From assembly GCA_963778895.1 (NCBI GenBank), contig CAVZVZ010000008.1, forward strand, positions 36,958 to 100,957: a stretch of DNA of 64,000 nucleotides, in the 5' to 3' direction. The notes under the pieces are model-generated. The model saw only the letters and a program-made list of their open reading frames with translations. It was not told the DNA's origin and did no database searches. This document shows, piece after piece, positions 16,454 to 24,922 of this stretch. Position 1 is the first letter of the stretch, and each line of letters opens with the position of its first letter. Position numbers and translations under genes: made by a program. This DNA comes from CAVZVZ01 sp963778895 (GTDB lineage: Bacteria > Actinomycetota > Acidimicrobiia > Acidimicrobiales > Acidimicrobilacustridaceae).

Positions 16454-17299
16454 ATGACCACCGCGCAACCCTCAGGCGTCGTCACCCCCGAGGCGGTTCT
16501 ACTGGAGTTCGACACCGCAGGTGTCGGCTCGCGCGTCGTCGCCGAGATCCTCGACTTGTTGGTACAGGTCGCCGCGCTGATCGCACTGTCGCTCGTGGCG
16601 TCGCTGGCGTCCACCGGCGGCATCAACCTCGGGCAAACCACCGCGTTGGTCCTCACGCTCGTGATGACGTTCTTGATACTCGTCGGCTATCCGATCGCGA
16701 TGGAGACGCTCTGGAACGGTCGCACCCTCGGTAAGGCGGCCATGGGCGTACGCGTCGTGACGAGCGAAGGAGGCCCGATCCGGTTCCGTCACGCCGCGAT
16801 CCGCGGCATCTTCGGGCTGGTGGAGATCTGGATCTTCCTCGGTTCGATCGCGATCGTGTCGATGGTCTGCACGACCCGTAACCAACGCGTGGGCGATCTC
16901 GTAGCGGGCACGATCGTGCTCCGCGAGCGGTCGGCAGCGGGGCCGGGTGTCGCGGTGAGCTTCCCGACGCCGCCGGGGTACGAGGCCTATGTCGCGTCGC
17001 TCGACGTCACACCGCTCTCCGCCGAGCAGTACTCGATCATCCGCAGCTTCTTGATGCGGGTTCTGCAACTCTCCTGGCCGGCACGGGCCGCATTGGCGGT
17101 GCGGCTCGCCAACCCGACGGCGGTACTGATGCGTCACACGCCGCCACCTCAGGTTTCGCCCGAGCTGTTCCTGGTGTGCGTCGCGTCGGCCTATCAGCAC
17201 CGCTATGGGGGGCCGGTGCCGATGGCTCGCGCTCCCGGCACCTACGGCTCTCCCATCGGGCCGCCTCAGCCTCCGCCGGGCTGGCGCGGGGTGACCTGA
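16454..17299 (+). CDS. RDD-family membrane protein
   Basis: The 281-residue protein carries an RDD domain (residues 10-160) with three or four membrane helices; the family motif appears as a variant GVGSRVVAEILDLLVQ near the start, and GRTLGKAAMGVRVV follows as usual. The C-terminal third is cytoplasmic, helical and Pro-rich at the end. RDD proteins may carry ions or small solutes, but here it pairs with the divergent SpoIIM-like gene in the MoxR cluster. GGAAGG lies about 10 nt before the ATG. Confidence 0.85.
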   Translation: MTTAQPSGVVTPEAVLLEFDTAGVGSRVVAEILDLLVQVAALIALSLVASLASTGGINLGQTTALVLTLVMTFLILVGYPIAMETLWNGRTLGKAAMGVRVVTSEGGPIRFRHAAIRGIFGLVEIWIFLGSIAIVSMVCTTRNQRVGDLVAGTIVLRERSAAGPGVAVSFPTPPGYEAYVASLDVTPLSAEQYSIIRSFLMRVLQLSWPARAALAVRLANPTAVLMRHTPPPQVSPELFLVCVASAYQHRYGGPVPMARAPGTYGSPIGPPQPPPGWRGVT

Positions 17300-17365
17300 C
17301 ACGAGGTGAGTGACACTGCGAGACGTGGGGGAGCCGCCCCGATAGGCGACCCGCGTCCACGGCCG

Positions 17366-17371
17366 TAGCCT
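17366..17371 (+). promoter_or_regulatory. Candidate leaderless -10 box for the cysteine desulfurase
   Basis: TAGCCT ends exactly 6 nt before the GTG at 17378. Confidence 0.5.
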
Positions 17372-17377
17372 GGTCTG

Positions 17378-18523
17378 GTGCTCGGCTACCTCGACTCTGC
17401 GGCGACGACGCCGATGCGACCCGAAGCCATCGAGGCCATGCTTCCGTTCCTGTCCGAGCGGTTCGCGAACCCCTCGGGGGCTCACCTGCTCGCGCGCGAC
17501 GCGCGTCGAGCGATCGACGAGGCCCGTGACGTCGTGGCCGAGGTGCTCGGTGCCGATCCCGGCGAGGTCGTGTTCACGAGCGGGGGTACCGAGGCCGACA
17601 ACCTCGCGGTGCTGGGCCGGCACGACCTGCGGGCCGGTGTGATCGTGTGCTCGGCGATCGAGCACCATGCGGTTCTCGACCCGGTCGAATCGCGTCGCGG
17701 TCGGGTGATAGCGGTCGATCCCGGTGGGGTGATCGATCTCGCTGCGCTCGAGGCCGCGCTCGACCGCGAAACCACTCTCGTGTCGGTGATGCTCGCGAAC
17801 AACGAGATCGGCACGATCCAACCGCTCGCCGAGGTAGCTCGCGTCGTGCGGGAGCACGCCCCCAACGCGGTGCTGCACACCGATGCGGTGCAAGGGTTCA
17901 GTTGGCTCGACGTGGCCGGGCTGTGTGGGCCGGCCGATCTCATCTCGATCAGCGCGCACAAGTTCGGCGGACCCAAGGGTGCGGGCGCCCTGGTCGTGCG
18001 CAACGGTGTCGAGCTCGCGGCGCGCCAGCTCGGTGGGGGTCAGGAGCGCGATCGGCGTAGTGGCACGCACAACGTTCCCGCGATCGTGGCCATGGCGGCC
18101 GCGGCCCGCGTCACAGTCGAAACACGCGATCGCACGGTCGCCGTGGTGCGCGAGCAACGCGATCGGTTGGCGCTCGGCCTGGTCGACGCCGTTCCTGGCG
18201 CGACGGTCACGGCGGCGGACTCGCCGAAAACGGCAGGTATCTGCCACCTCTGCATCGACGGAGTCGAGAGCGAAGCGCTGCTGTACTTGCTCGAAAAGCG
18301 CGGGGTTTTCGCGTCCGCGGCCTCGTCGTGTTCGAGCGGTGCGATGGAGGTCTCGCACGTCCTCACGGCCATGGGAGTGTCCGATGACCTCGCCAAGGGT
18401 TCGTTGCGGTTGTCACTCGGCTATGACAGCACCGCGGCCGACGTCGATCTCGCGCTCGAAGTGGTACCGGCTGCCGTCGAGCGACTGCGCGCCTTCGCGG
18501 CGCCGATCGGCACCGCACCGTGA
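17378..18523 (+). CDS. Cysteine desulfurase (IscS/NifS family)
   Basis: The 381-residue PLP enzyme releases sulfur from cysteine as a persulfide. The PLP lysine is Lys195 in ISAHKFGGPKG, and the sulfur-carrying Cys318 lies in the loop SSCSSGA. The N-terminal motif YLDSAATTP and the TSGGTEADN phosphate-binding loop are intact. Its stop overlaps the mnmA start (GTGA), so it very probably supplies sulfur to MnmA for tRNA 2-thiouridine, and possibly to Fe-S assembly. The same gene pair occurs in mycobacteria. The short loop around the active Cys fits the IscS type better than SufS. Confidence 0.92.
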   Translation: MLGYLDSAATTPMRPEAIEAMLPFLSERFANPSGAHLLARDARRAIDEARDVVAEVLGADPGEVVFTSGGTEADNLAVLGRHDLRAGVIVCSAIEHHAVLDPVESRRGRVIAVDPGGVIDLAALEAALDRETTLVSVMLANNEIGTIQPLAEVARVVREHAPNAVLHTDAVQGFSWLDVAGLCGPADLISISAHKFGGPKGAGALVVRNGVELAARQLGGGQERDRRSGTHNVPAIVAMAAAARVTVETRDRTVAVVREQRDRLALGLVDAVPGATVTAADSPKTAGICHLCIDGVESEALLYLLEKRGVFASAASSCSSGAMEVSHVLTAMGVSDDLAKGSLRLSLGYDSTAADVDLALEVVPAAVERLRAFAAPIGTAP

Positions 18524-19569
18524 AGGTGCTGGCGGCCATGTCGGGCGGCGTGGACTCATCGGTGGCTGCGGCCCGACTGGTGGCCGCGGGCCACGAGGTG
18601 GTGGGTGTGACCATGAAGCTGTGGGGTGGCGACAGCGACACCGGGTGCTGCTCGGTGTCCGACGTCGACGACGCGCGTCGTGCCGCGCAACAACTCGGCG
18701 TCGACCATCTGGTGTTCAACTTCGGCGACGACTTCGCACGCGATGTGGTCGGGCCGTACGTCGCGGCGCACGCGCAAGGACGTACGCCGAACCCGTGCAT
18801 CGAGTGCAATCGCCATCTCAAGTTCGATCGGCTGCTGGCGCGAGCCGAGGCCTTGGGCTTCGACGCCGTCGCGACCGGTCACCACGCACGCGTCGTCGGT
18901 GCACCAGGCGAGCGCCGCATCGCCCGGGGTGCCGATCCGCAGAAGGACCAGAGCTACGTGCTCTACATGTTGTCCACCGGTCAGCTCGACCGAGTGCTGC
19001 TCCCGATCGGTGGCTCGACGAAGGACGAGGTTCGTACCGAGGCCGCGGCGCTTGGATTGCGGACCGCCACCAAGCCCGACAGCCAGGACGTCTGCTTCAT
19101 CACGGTGCGCGACGGCCGTGAGCGGTTCCTGCGAGAGCGGCTCGAACTACGGCCGGGTCGCGTCGTCGACACGCGAGGTGCCGACGTCGGTTCCGTCGAC
19201 GCTGTCGAGCTCGTGACGATCGGCCAGCGCAAGGGTCTCGGAGTCGCCGGCTCGGCCGCGCCGCGGTACGCCGTCGCCGTCGACGTGGCGAGCGCCACGG
19301 TCACGGTGGGCGATGCTGACGACCTGCGCTCGGATGAGCTGCGCATCGAACAGGTGACGTGGGTGGGGGAACCGCGTGTCGGCGCCGCGTTGGTTCAGTG
19401 CCGCGCGCACGGCACTCCGCGCGCTGCTCGCGTCGAACCGGTTGCCGGCGACGGAACGGTCACCATTCATTGGGACCGGCCCGAGCGTCGGGTGGCCCCC
19501 GGTCAGAGCGTGGTGGTGTACGACGGCGACGTCGTGCTCGGCGGCGGCCTCGTCGTGCTAGATATCTGA
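18520..19569 (+). CDS. mnmA: tRNA-specific 2-thiouridylase
   Basis: The 349-residue enzyme adds sulfur to U34 of tRNA-Lys, -Glu and -Gln. The PP-loop AMSGGVDSSVAAA binds ATP. The two catalytic cysteines are Cys93 (NPCIEC) and Cys192 (SQDVCFI); GIGQRKG-type motif VTIGQRKGLGVAG marks the central domain. Translation is coupled by GTGA to the upstream cysteine desulfurase, the expected sulfur donor. The last 12 nt overlap tail to tail with the convergent membrane gene. Confidence 0.95.
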   Translation: MKVLAAMSGGVDSSVAAARLVAAGHEVVGVTMKLWGGDSDTGCCSVSDVDDARRAAQQLGVDHLVFNFGDDFARDVVGPYVAAHAQGRTPNPCIECNRHLKFDRLLARAEALGFDAVATGHHARVVGAPGERRIARGADPQKDQSYVLYMLSTGQLDRVLLPIGGSTKDEVRTEAAALGLRTATKPDSQDVCFITVRDGRERFLRERLELRPGRVVDTRGADVGSVDAVELVTIGQRKGLGVAGSAAPRYAVAVDVASATVTVGDADDLRSDELRIEQVTWVGEPRVGAALVQCRAHGTPRAARVEPVAGDGTVTIHWDRPERRVAPGQSVVVYDGDVVLGGGLVVLDI

Positions 19570-20469
19570 GGCGACCCGTAGGTTGCGTTGGCGCGCTTCG
19601 CGCAGCACGTGGCCCGGACGGGTGGCGGTGAACAACAGCGCATCGACGAGCTGGTCGGCCGGCTTTTCGTTTCGCGTCGGGAGCGGAACGATCGTGTGCG
19701 GTGCGGTGAAGGTGATTTCGATCGCCAGTCCGAGCGATCCTGCGGTGAGGTCTTCCGCGGCGGTGTCGGCGGGCGCGGGACCGATCGACGCGATCGCTCC
19801 GCGGGTCATCGACACCGAGTCGGTCAGCGTCACGGGATCGACGAGCGCGAGCCCCGCCGGCACGAACACCAGCCAACGTCGGGCCAGCCGGTGCAGGGCC
19901 CGTGCGCCGAAGGCCGCCAAGGGCCAGCCGATCACGAGCGCGACCGCGGCCGCGAACCACTGCTCGGTCGCGAGCAGCAGCGGGCCGGCCAGTGCACCGG
20001 CCACCACGACCGCCCACACGGCCTCGACCAGACCGAGCACCACGACGCCCGGAGCTCGCAACGGGAATCGCTTCTCCGGTCCGTAGGCCGAGCCGTTCAC
20101 GTAACGCTCACCGGTCGAGGGCGCGAAGGCGACGACGACGGCGAGAGCGGTGCTGGCCAGGGCGAGACCGTCGAGCCAGTCCGGGTCTGGAGTGGCCAGC
20201 GCCGCCCAGCCCGCGGCCACAATCGCGGCGGGAGCCACGATCCGGATCAGCGTCAGCGTCGCGGTGCGGGGGATGAGCGCGCCCACGAGCACGACCGCCC
20301 AGATCATCCAGAGACCGAGGCCGACGCTGGTGCGAAACAGGGGCGATCGGGAGGCCAGGGAGTCACCGAAAGCCGGTCCGGCCACGACCGGCTGGACCGC
20401 CCAGACGACGGCGAAGCCCCAGTTGGTGATCCACGTGCGTGCGGTGCCCACCTGCTGAGATTTGCTCAC
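19558..20469 (-). CDS. Multi-pass membrane protein of unknown function
   Basis: The 303-residue protein has about six to seven hydrophobic segments in its N-terminal two thirds and a C-terminal soluble domain of about 100 residues (VDPVTLTDSVSMTRGAI, LGLAIEITFTAPHTIVPL). No family is recognised. The start is a GTG at 20469. It overlaps mnmA tail to tail, and is divergent from the MetE-like gene across 67 bp. Confidence 0.7.
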   Translation of the reverse strand: MSKSQQVGTARTWITNWGFAVVWAVQPVVAGPAFGDSLASRSPLFRTSVGLGLWMIWAVVLVGALIPRTATLTLIRIVAPAAIVAAGWAALATPDPDWLDGLALASTALAVVVAFAPSTGERYVNGSAYGPEKRFPLRAPGVVVLGLVEAVWAVVVAGALAGPLLLATEQWFAAAVALVIGWPLAAFGARALHRLARRWLVFVPAGLALVDPVTLTDSVSMTRGAIASIGPAPADTAAEDLTAGSLGLAIEITFTAPHTIVPLPTRNEKPADQLVDALLFTATRPGHVLREARQRNLRVASDI

Positions 20470-20536
20470 GCAACGTGCTTGTCGCTATTCAAGAGATGAG
20501 CAGGCGGGTGGCTGACGATCTTCAGGGGGGTTTCAC

Positions 20537-21556
20537 ATGGCAGATGAGCGGGTAGTTCCGCTGCCTGTGGGCCTCTCGACGGGCATCGGCAGCTTGCCGC
20601 ACTGCGATCCGGGCGAAGCCGTCGAGTTCGCGCTACGCCATGCGCCTCGCCTGCCCTTCGCTCCTTCGCTCCCCGCCCGATCCCGCCGAGAGGGCATGGT
20701 CGCCCAGGCGGCGTCGGGCATCGCCGGCATCGACGTCAACCCCGACGGCTCCTTGGTGTTCGAGGAGCGCAACATCGATCCCGACGCGCCGTTGCTCGAT
20801 CCGTTCTTCAGTTCGGACGCGTACGTCGGCCTGCGTGCCTTCCTCACGGCCGTCGCCGACAACACCGGACCGATCAAGGTCTCGCTCACCGGTCCGGTGA
20901 CGCTCGGCGTCGCCCTTCATGCTGCCGGCCTCGACACCGACCTTGCGTTCCGGGTAGCCGGCGCGACGACCCGCGCCCGGGCCCGCGCCCTGCTCGACTT
21001 GGTCGAGCAGCGAGTGCCGCAGTCGCATCTGGTGGTGTTCGTCGACGAGCCGTCGCTCGTCGCGCTCACCGAGCGCACGTTCCCGATCGGTCCGCTCGAA
21101 GCGGTCGACCTCGTGTCGGGCACGCTCGCCGACATCGAGACGCGTGCGACCGCCGGACTGCACTGCTGTGGTGCGGCCGACTGGAAGTTGCTGCTGCAGT
21201 CGGGCCCGCAGATCCTCTCGCTTCCCGTCGACGGTGGCCGCGCCGAGCTGGCCGGCGGCACGCTCGCCGACTACCTCGAACGCGGTGGCTGGATCGCTTG
21301 GGGTGCCGTGCCGACCGATCGCCCGGTCGGGTCGACCGTCGATCGACTGTGGCGGCAGCTGTCGCTGCTGTGGTGCGACCTCGTCGGTGCCGGTTGCGAC
21401 CCGGCTCGCCTGCGTACTCAGGCGCTCATCACGCCGGCATGTGGTCTCGCCACCCACGGCGTGACCCAGGCCGAGCAGGTTATGGAGTTCGCGTCGCGCA
21501 TCGCCGAGCGGCTGCACGATCAAGCGATCGGTGCCCGCCTCTCCGTCGGCGCCTGA
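20537..21556 (+). CDS. Short MetE-like (cobalamin-independent methionine synthase family) protein
   Basis: The 339-residue protein corresponds to the C-terminal catalytic barrel of MetE only. It opens with the family motif GIGSLPH and carries candidate zinc ligands His-Cys-Cys in LHCCGAADWK and Cys in ITPACGLATHG. Full MetE has about 750 residues with an N-terminal folate-binding half that is missing here. The methyl donor may therefore differ. Actinobacteria have such a protein next to ligA, as here. AGGGGGG lies about 7 nt before the ATG. Confidence 0.8.
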   Translation: MADERVVPLPVGLSTGIGSLPHCDPGEAVEFALRHAPRLPFAPSLPARSRREGMVAQAASGIAGIDVNPDGSLVFEERNIDPDAPLLDPFFSSDAYVGLRAFLTAVADNTGPIKVSLTGPVTLGVALHAAGLDTDLAFRVAGATTRARARALLDLVEQRVPQSHLVVFVDEPSLVALTERTFPIGPLEAVDLVSGTLADIETRATAGLHCCGAADWKLLLQSGPQILSLPVDGGRAELAGGTLADYLERGGWIAWGAVPTDRPVGSTVDRLWRQLSLLWCDLVGAGCDPARLRTQALITPACGLATHGVTQAEQVMEFASRIAERLHDQAIGARLSVGA

Positions 21557-21568
21557 CCCACCCCCCCC

Positions 21569-21626
21569 ACCCGAACCTGCCGCGCGAAAGCGCGTCGTTG
21601 CGCGCTTTTGCGCGGCAGGTTCGGGT
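21569..21626. terminator. 58-nt near-perfect hairpin between the MetE-like gene and ligA
   Basis: Two 26-base arms (ACCCGAACCTGCCGCGCGAA... and its complement) pair with one G-U wobble around a 6-nt loop TCGTTG. It starts 13 nt after the MetE-like stop and ends 15 nt before the ligA -10 box. No T-run follows. A U-less terminator insulating ligA is the simplest role; a mobile palindromic repeat is the alternative. Confidence 0.6.
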
Positions 21627-21641
21627 GTCTCAGGGCGCCGA

Positions 21642-21647
21642 TACGAT
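21642..21647 (+). promoter_or_regulatory. Candidate leaderless -10 box for ligA
   Basis: TACGAT ends 6 nt before the ligA GTG and lies just after the large hairpin, so ligA probably has its own start. Confidence 0.55.
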
Positions 21648-21653
21648 GCCGCC

Positions 21654-23684
21654 GTGCCGTCGAAGGATCCTGCCGAGCGCGTCGAAGAGCTACGCGAGGC
21701 GATCCGTCATCACAACGCGCTCTACTTCGAGAACGACGCGCCCGAGATCCCTGACGCCGACTACGACCTGTTGGTCCGAGAGCTCCGAGCTCTCGAGGAC
21801 GAGTTCCCCGATCTGATCACCGTCGACTCGCCGACCCGGCGCGTCGGCGGGTCGGCCACCTTCGCTCCGGTGCGGCACAGCGTGCCGATGATGTCGCTCG
21901 ACAACGCGTTCGACTTGGACGAGTTGACGGCGTGGGGCGGCCGGCTCGAGCGCCGGCTCGCAGCTGTCGACGCCGACACGAAGGTCGATCTCGTTGCCGA
22001 GCTGAAGATCGACGGTCTGGCGATCTCATTGCGCTACGAACGCGGTCGGTTGGTGCACGCCGCCACCCGAGGCGACGGCCGAGTCGGCGAGGACGTCACA
22101 CCCAACGTCGAGGCCATCGCGGTGGTGCCCAAGCGCTTGCCGAAGGGCGCGCCACCGGTCGTCGAGGTGCGTGGCGAGATCTACATGCCCATCGAAGTGT
22201 TCAAGCGCATCAACGACGCCCAGATCGAGGCGGGTCTGCGCACCTATGCCAACCCACGCAACACCGCGGCGGGCTCGCTCCGCCAGAAGGATGCCTCCAT
22301 CACCGCCAGCCGGGAGCTCGCGTTCTGGAGCTACCAGCTCGGTGAGGTCGGGGGTGGTCCGCCGCTCACGAGCCACCACGAGACGTTGCAATGGCTGCAG
22401 GAGCTCGGTTTCCCGGTGAACCCCGAGATCACGCTCGTGCACGACCTCCCCGAGGCCTACACGTTCTGCCAGCGGTGGCAGGAACGCCGCCACGATCTTG
22501 CGTACGAGGTCGACGGCGTGGTGCTGAAGGTCGACGACTTGGCATTGCGCCCGGCGTTGGGCGAGACCAGCAAGGCGCCCAGGTGGGCGATCGCGTACAA
22601 GTTCCCGCCCGAGGAACGCACCACGTTGCTCAAGGACATCATGGTGTCGATCGGTCGTACTGGCCGCGCCACACCGTTCGCCATGCTCGAGCCCGTGTTC
22701 GTCGGTGGCTCGACCGTCGGTGTCGCCACCCTGCACAACGAAGAGCAGGTGAAGGTCAAAGACGTCCGCCCCGGCGACATCGTGATCGTGCGCAAGGCGG
22801 GCGATGTGATCCCCGAGGTCGTCGGGCCCGTGCTGTCCGAGCGACCGAAGAAGGGTTTGAAGGTCTGGAAGTTCCCGAAGAAGTGCCCGGTCTGCGGTAC
22901 GCCGTTCGAGCGCGAGGAGGGCGAAGCCGACTGGCGGTGTCCGAACCTGGTCTGCCCGGCGCGCGTCGCCGGCGCGATCGAGCACTTCGCCTCCCGCGGC
23001 GCCATGGACATCGAAGGTCTCGGTGAGCGCACTGTCAGGCTGTTCCGCGAGCTCGACATGGTGCACGACGTCGCCGACGTGTACTTCCTCGACTACGACA
23101 AGCTGCGTGAGCTCGAAGGGTTCGGCGAAATCTCCATCACGAACCTGCGCGACGCGATCGAGGCCTCGAAGACCCGGCCGTTGAACAACCTGCTGGTTGG
23201 TTTGAACATCCGGCATCTCGGCCCGGCAGGGGCCGAGACGATCGCCCGGCACTTCGGGCATGTCGACGCGCTACTCGATGCGTCGGCCGACGACGTCGGT
23301 GCGGTCGAGGGCATCGGACCGATCATCGCTACGAGCGTCCATGCCTGGTTTGCCGACGAAGAGAATCGCGAGGTCATCGAGAAGCTCCGTGAGGCGGGGG
23401 TGAACTTCGAGGGTCCCGAGGTCGAGGACGTGCCTCAGACATTGGCGGGCCTGTCCGTAGTCGTCACTGGCACCCTCGAGAACTTCAGTCGTGAGCGCGT
23501 CGAGGAAGTCATCAAGGCGCACGGGGGCAAGTCGCCGGGCAGCGTGTCGAAGAAGACCACTGCTGTGGTTGTGGGCGAAGGGCCGGGCGCGTCCAAGCTC
23601 ACGAAGGCCGAGCAACTTGGTGTGCCGATCCTCGACGAGGCAGGCTTCGAGGCCTTGCTACAGACCGGAGAGGTGCCCTCGTGA
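21654..23684 (+). CDS. ligA: NAD-dependent DNA ligase
   Basis: The 676-residue protein seals nicks in replication and repair using NAD+. Domains in order: Ia (YYENDAP-like LYFENDAPEIPDADYD), adenylation domain with the catalytic lysine in ELKIDG, OB fold, four-cysteine zinc finger (CPVCGTPF...CPNLVCPAR), helix-hairpin-helix repeats and a C-terminal BRCT domain (LSVVVTGTLENFSRE). GTG 21654 is used: it gives the normal N-terminus and sits 6 nt after a -10 box, whereas longer frames run through the hairpin. The stop overlaps the HAD gene as GTGA. Confidence 0.96.
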   Translation: MPSKDPAERVEELREAIRHHNALYFENDAPEIPDADYDLLVRELRALEDEFPDLITVDSPTRRVGGSATFAPVRHSVPMMSLDNAFDLDELTAWGGRLERRLAAVDADTKVDLVAELKIDGLAISLRYERGRLVHAATRGDGRVGEDVTPNVEAIAVVPKRLPKGAPPVVEVRGEIYMPIEVFKRINDAQIEAGLRTYANPRNTAAGSLRQKDASITASRELAFWSYQLGEVGGGPPLTSHHETLQWLQELGFPVNPEITLVHDLPEAYTFCQRWQERRHDLAYEVDGVVLKVDDLALRPALGETSKAPRWAIAYKFPPEERTTLLKDIMVSIGRTGRATPFAMLEPVFVGGSTVGVATLHNEEQVKVKDVRPGDIVIVRKAGDVIPEVVGPVLSERPKKGLKVWKFPKKCPVCGTPFEREEGEADWRCPNLVCPARVAGAIEHFASRGAMDIEGLGERTVRLFRELDMVHDVADVYFLDYDKLRELEGFGEISITNLRDAIEASKTRPLNNLLVGLNIRHLGPAGAETIARHFGHVDALLDASADDVGAVEGIGPIIATSVHAWFADEENREVIEKLREAGVNFEGPEVEDVPQTLAGLSVVVTGTLENFSRERVEEVIKAHGGKSPGSVSKKTTAVVVGEGPGASKLTKAEQLGVPILDEAGFEALLQTGEVPS

Positions 23685-24361
23685 GTTCCGACGCGATCGA
23701 CCCCCGCCCTATCGATGCTGTACTGCTCGACTTCGGCGGCGTCTTCACGGACTCGCCGTTCGAGGCAGTTCGGGCGATGGGCGCCGACATGGGCGCGCCG
23801 ATCGACGACGTTCTCGGGATCGTGTTCGGGTCCTACGACGAGGACAACGATCATGTGTGGCATCGGTGCGAGCGCGGTGAGCTCGATCTCGACACGGCGC
23901 GTCGTTCGATCACCGAGGCCGGGCGCGCGGCCGGTCTCGAGGTCGATCTGTTCGACATGTTGAAGTACATGGCGAGCGACGGCGGCCCGCGCACCTCGGT
24001 GATCGAACGTACTCGCCGGTTGCGCGCCGACGGCTATCGCACTGCGCTCGTCACGAACAACATTCTCGAGTTCCGTGAGTTCTGGCGCCCGATGGTGCCG
24101 CTCGACGAGCTGTTCGATGCCGTGATCGACTCGAGCGAGGTGGGGGTGCGCAAGCCCGATCCTCGTATCTTCGAGCTCGCGCTGGCCGAGCTGGGCGGGA
24201 TCGATCCCACGCGCAGTGTGTTCCTCGACGACTACCTCGGCAATGTCGAGGCGGCGCGCCGCGTGGGCATGTTCGGCATCCTGGTCGAGACCGACCCGGC
24301 CGGTGCGCTGGCCGAGCTGGATCAGCTGCTCGGCGGCGACACGAGCGTCACAGCACGCTGA
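23681..24361 (+). CDS. HAD-superfamily hydrolase
   Basis: The 226-residue protein has HAD motifs: motif I LLDFGGVFTDSP, motif II TALVTNN, motif III lysine in GVRKPDPRIF and motif IV VFLDDYLGNVEAA. In motif I the usual DxD is DFG, so the nucleophile Asp18 is kept but the general acid position is Gly. That variant is typical of dehalogenase- and epoxide-hydrolase-associated HAD members rather than classical phosphatases. Substrate unknown. It is translationally coupled to ligA by GTGA and overlaps the next gene tail to tail by 14 nt. Confidence 0.85.
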   Translation: MSSDAIDPRPIDAVLLDFGGVFTDSPFEAVRAMGADMGAPIDDVLGIVFGSYDEDNDHVWHRCERGELDLDTARRSITEAGRAAGLEVDLFDMLKYMASDGGPRTSVIERTRRLRADGYRTALVTNNILEFREFWRPMVPLDELFDAVIDSSEVGVRKPDPRIFELALAELGGIDPTRSVFLDDYLGNVEAARRVGMFGILVETDPAGALAELDQLLGGDTSVTAR

Positions 24362-24809
24362 AGCACCAGCTGCGGCTCGTAGCGATGCCCGGGCCGTCCT
24401 TGATCTGCCAGAACGTCACGAGCGCACAGTTCTGACCCTCGGAGTACGCCTGGACGGCCTTGCCCGGGCCGGGAGTGAACAGCACCAGGTTCAGCGCGGG
24501 GGTCTTTTCGAGCTCGTCGTCGGGGATCGCGACGCCGTTGAGGGCGAGGGTGCCGTCGTAGCCGGGGGCGAGGTCGACTCCCACGTGGTCCTGCTGGAAG
24601 ATCTTGTTGCCATCGACCGGGATGAACTGCTCGATCGCCGCATCGTGTACGTCGTTGTTGCTGTCCTCGCTCACGAACACCAGGGCGGTGATCGCCCCGC
24701 CGACGACGATGATCACGACCAGGCCGAACACCCAGATCCAACGGGGGTATTGCGGCTTGCCGGCCGTCGGCGGGGTGGACGGGGTGTCGGACATGCTCAC
24801 GCCGGCCAT
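24348..24809 (-). CDS. Single-pass membrane protein of unknown function
   Basis: The product is 153 residues, or 148 from the ATG at 24794. It has a short Pro-rich cytoplasmic N-terminus, one membrane helix (WIWVFGLVVIIVVGGAITALVFV) and an extracytoplasmic domain of about 110 residues with two cysteines (GQNCALVTFW and RSWCFSVL) that could form a disulfide. No family is recognised. It is divergent from the PASTA kinase gene and could share regulation. Confidence 0.7.
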   Translation of the reverse strand: MAGVSMSDTPSTPPTAGKPQYPRWIWVFGLVVIIVVGGAITALVFVSEDSNNDVHDAAIEQFIPVDGNKIFQQDHVGVDLAPGYDGTLALNGVAIPDDELEKTPALNLVLFTPGPGKAVQAYSEGQNCALVTFWQIKDGPGIATSRSWCFSVL

Positions 24810-24910
24810 TCTGGCCGTTGGCGCGGCGGATGCGTCAGTCGACGGGTTCGGTCCACCGCCCAGCGCGGCCGCTTCACCACGGCATTCGCGAATCCCACCG
24901 GTGTAACTAC

Positions 24911-24916
24911 TACCTT
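24911..24916 (+). promoter_or_regulatory. Candidate leaderless -10 box for the PASTA kinase
   Basis: TACCTT ends 6 nt before the GTG at 24923. Confidence 0.45.
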
Positions 24917-24922
24917 GTCAGC

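Noticed and set aside
16499..18358. Minus-strand open frame of 619 codons
   Set aside because: It is antisense to the RDD protein and cysteine desulfurase, both well supported.
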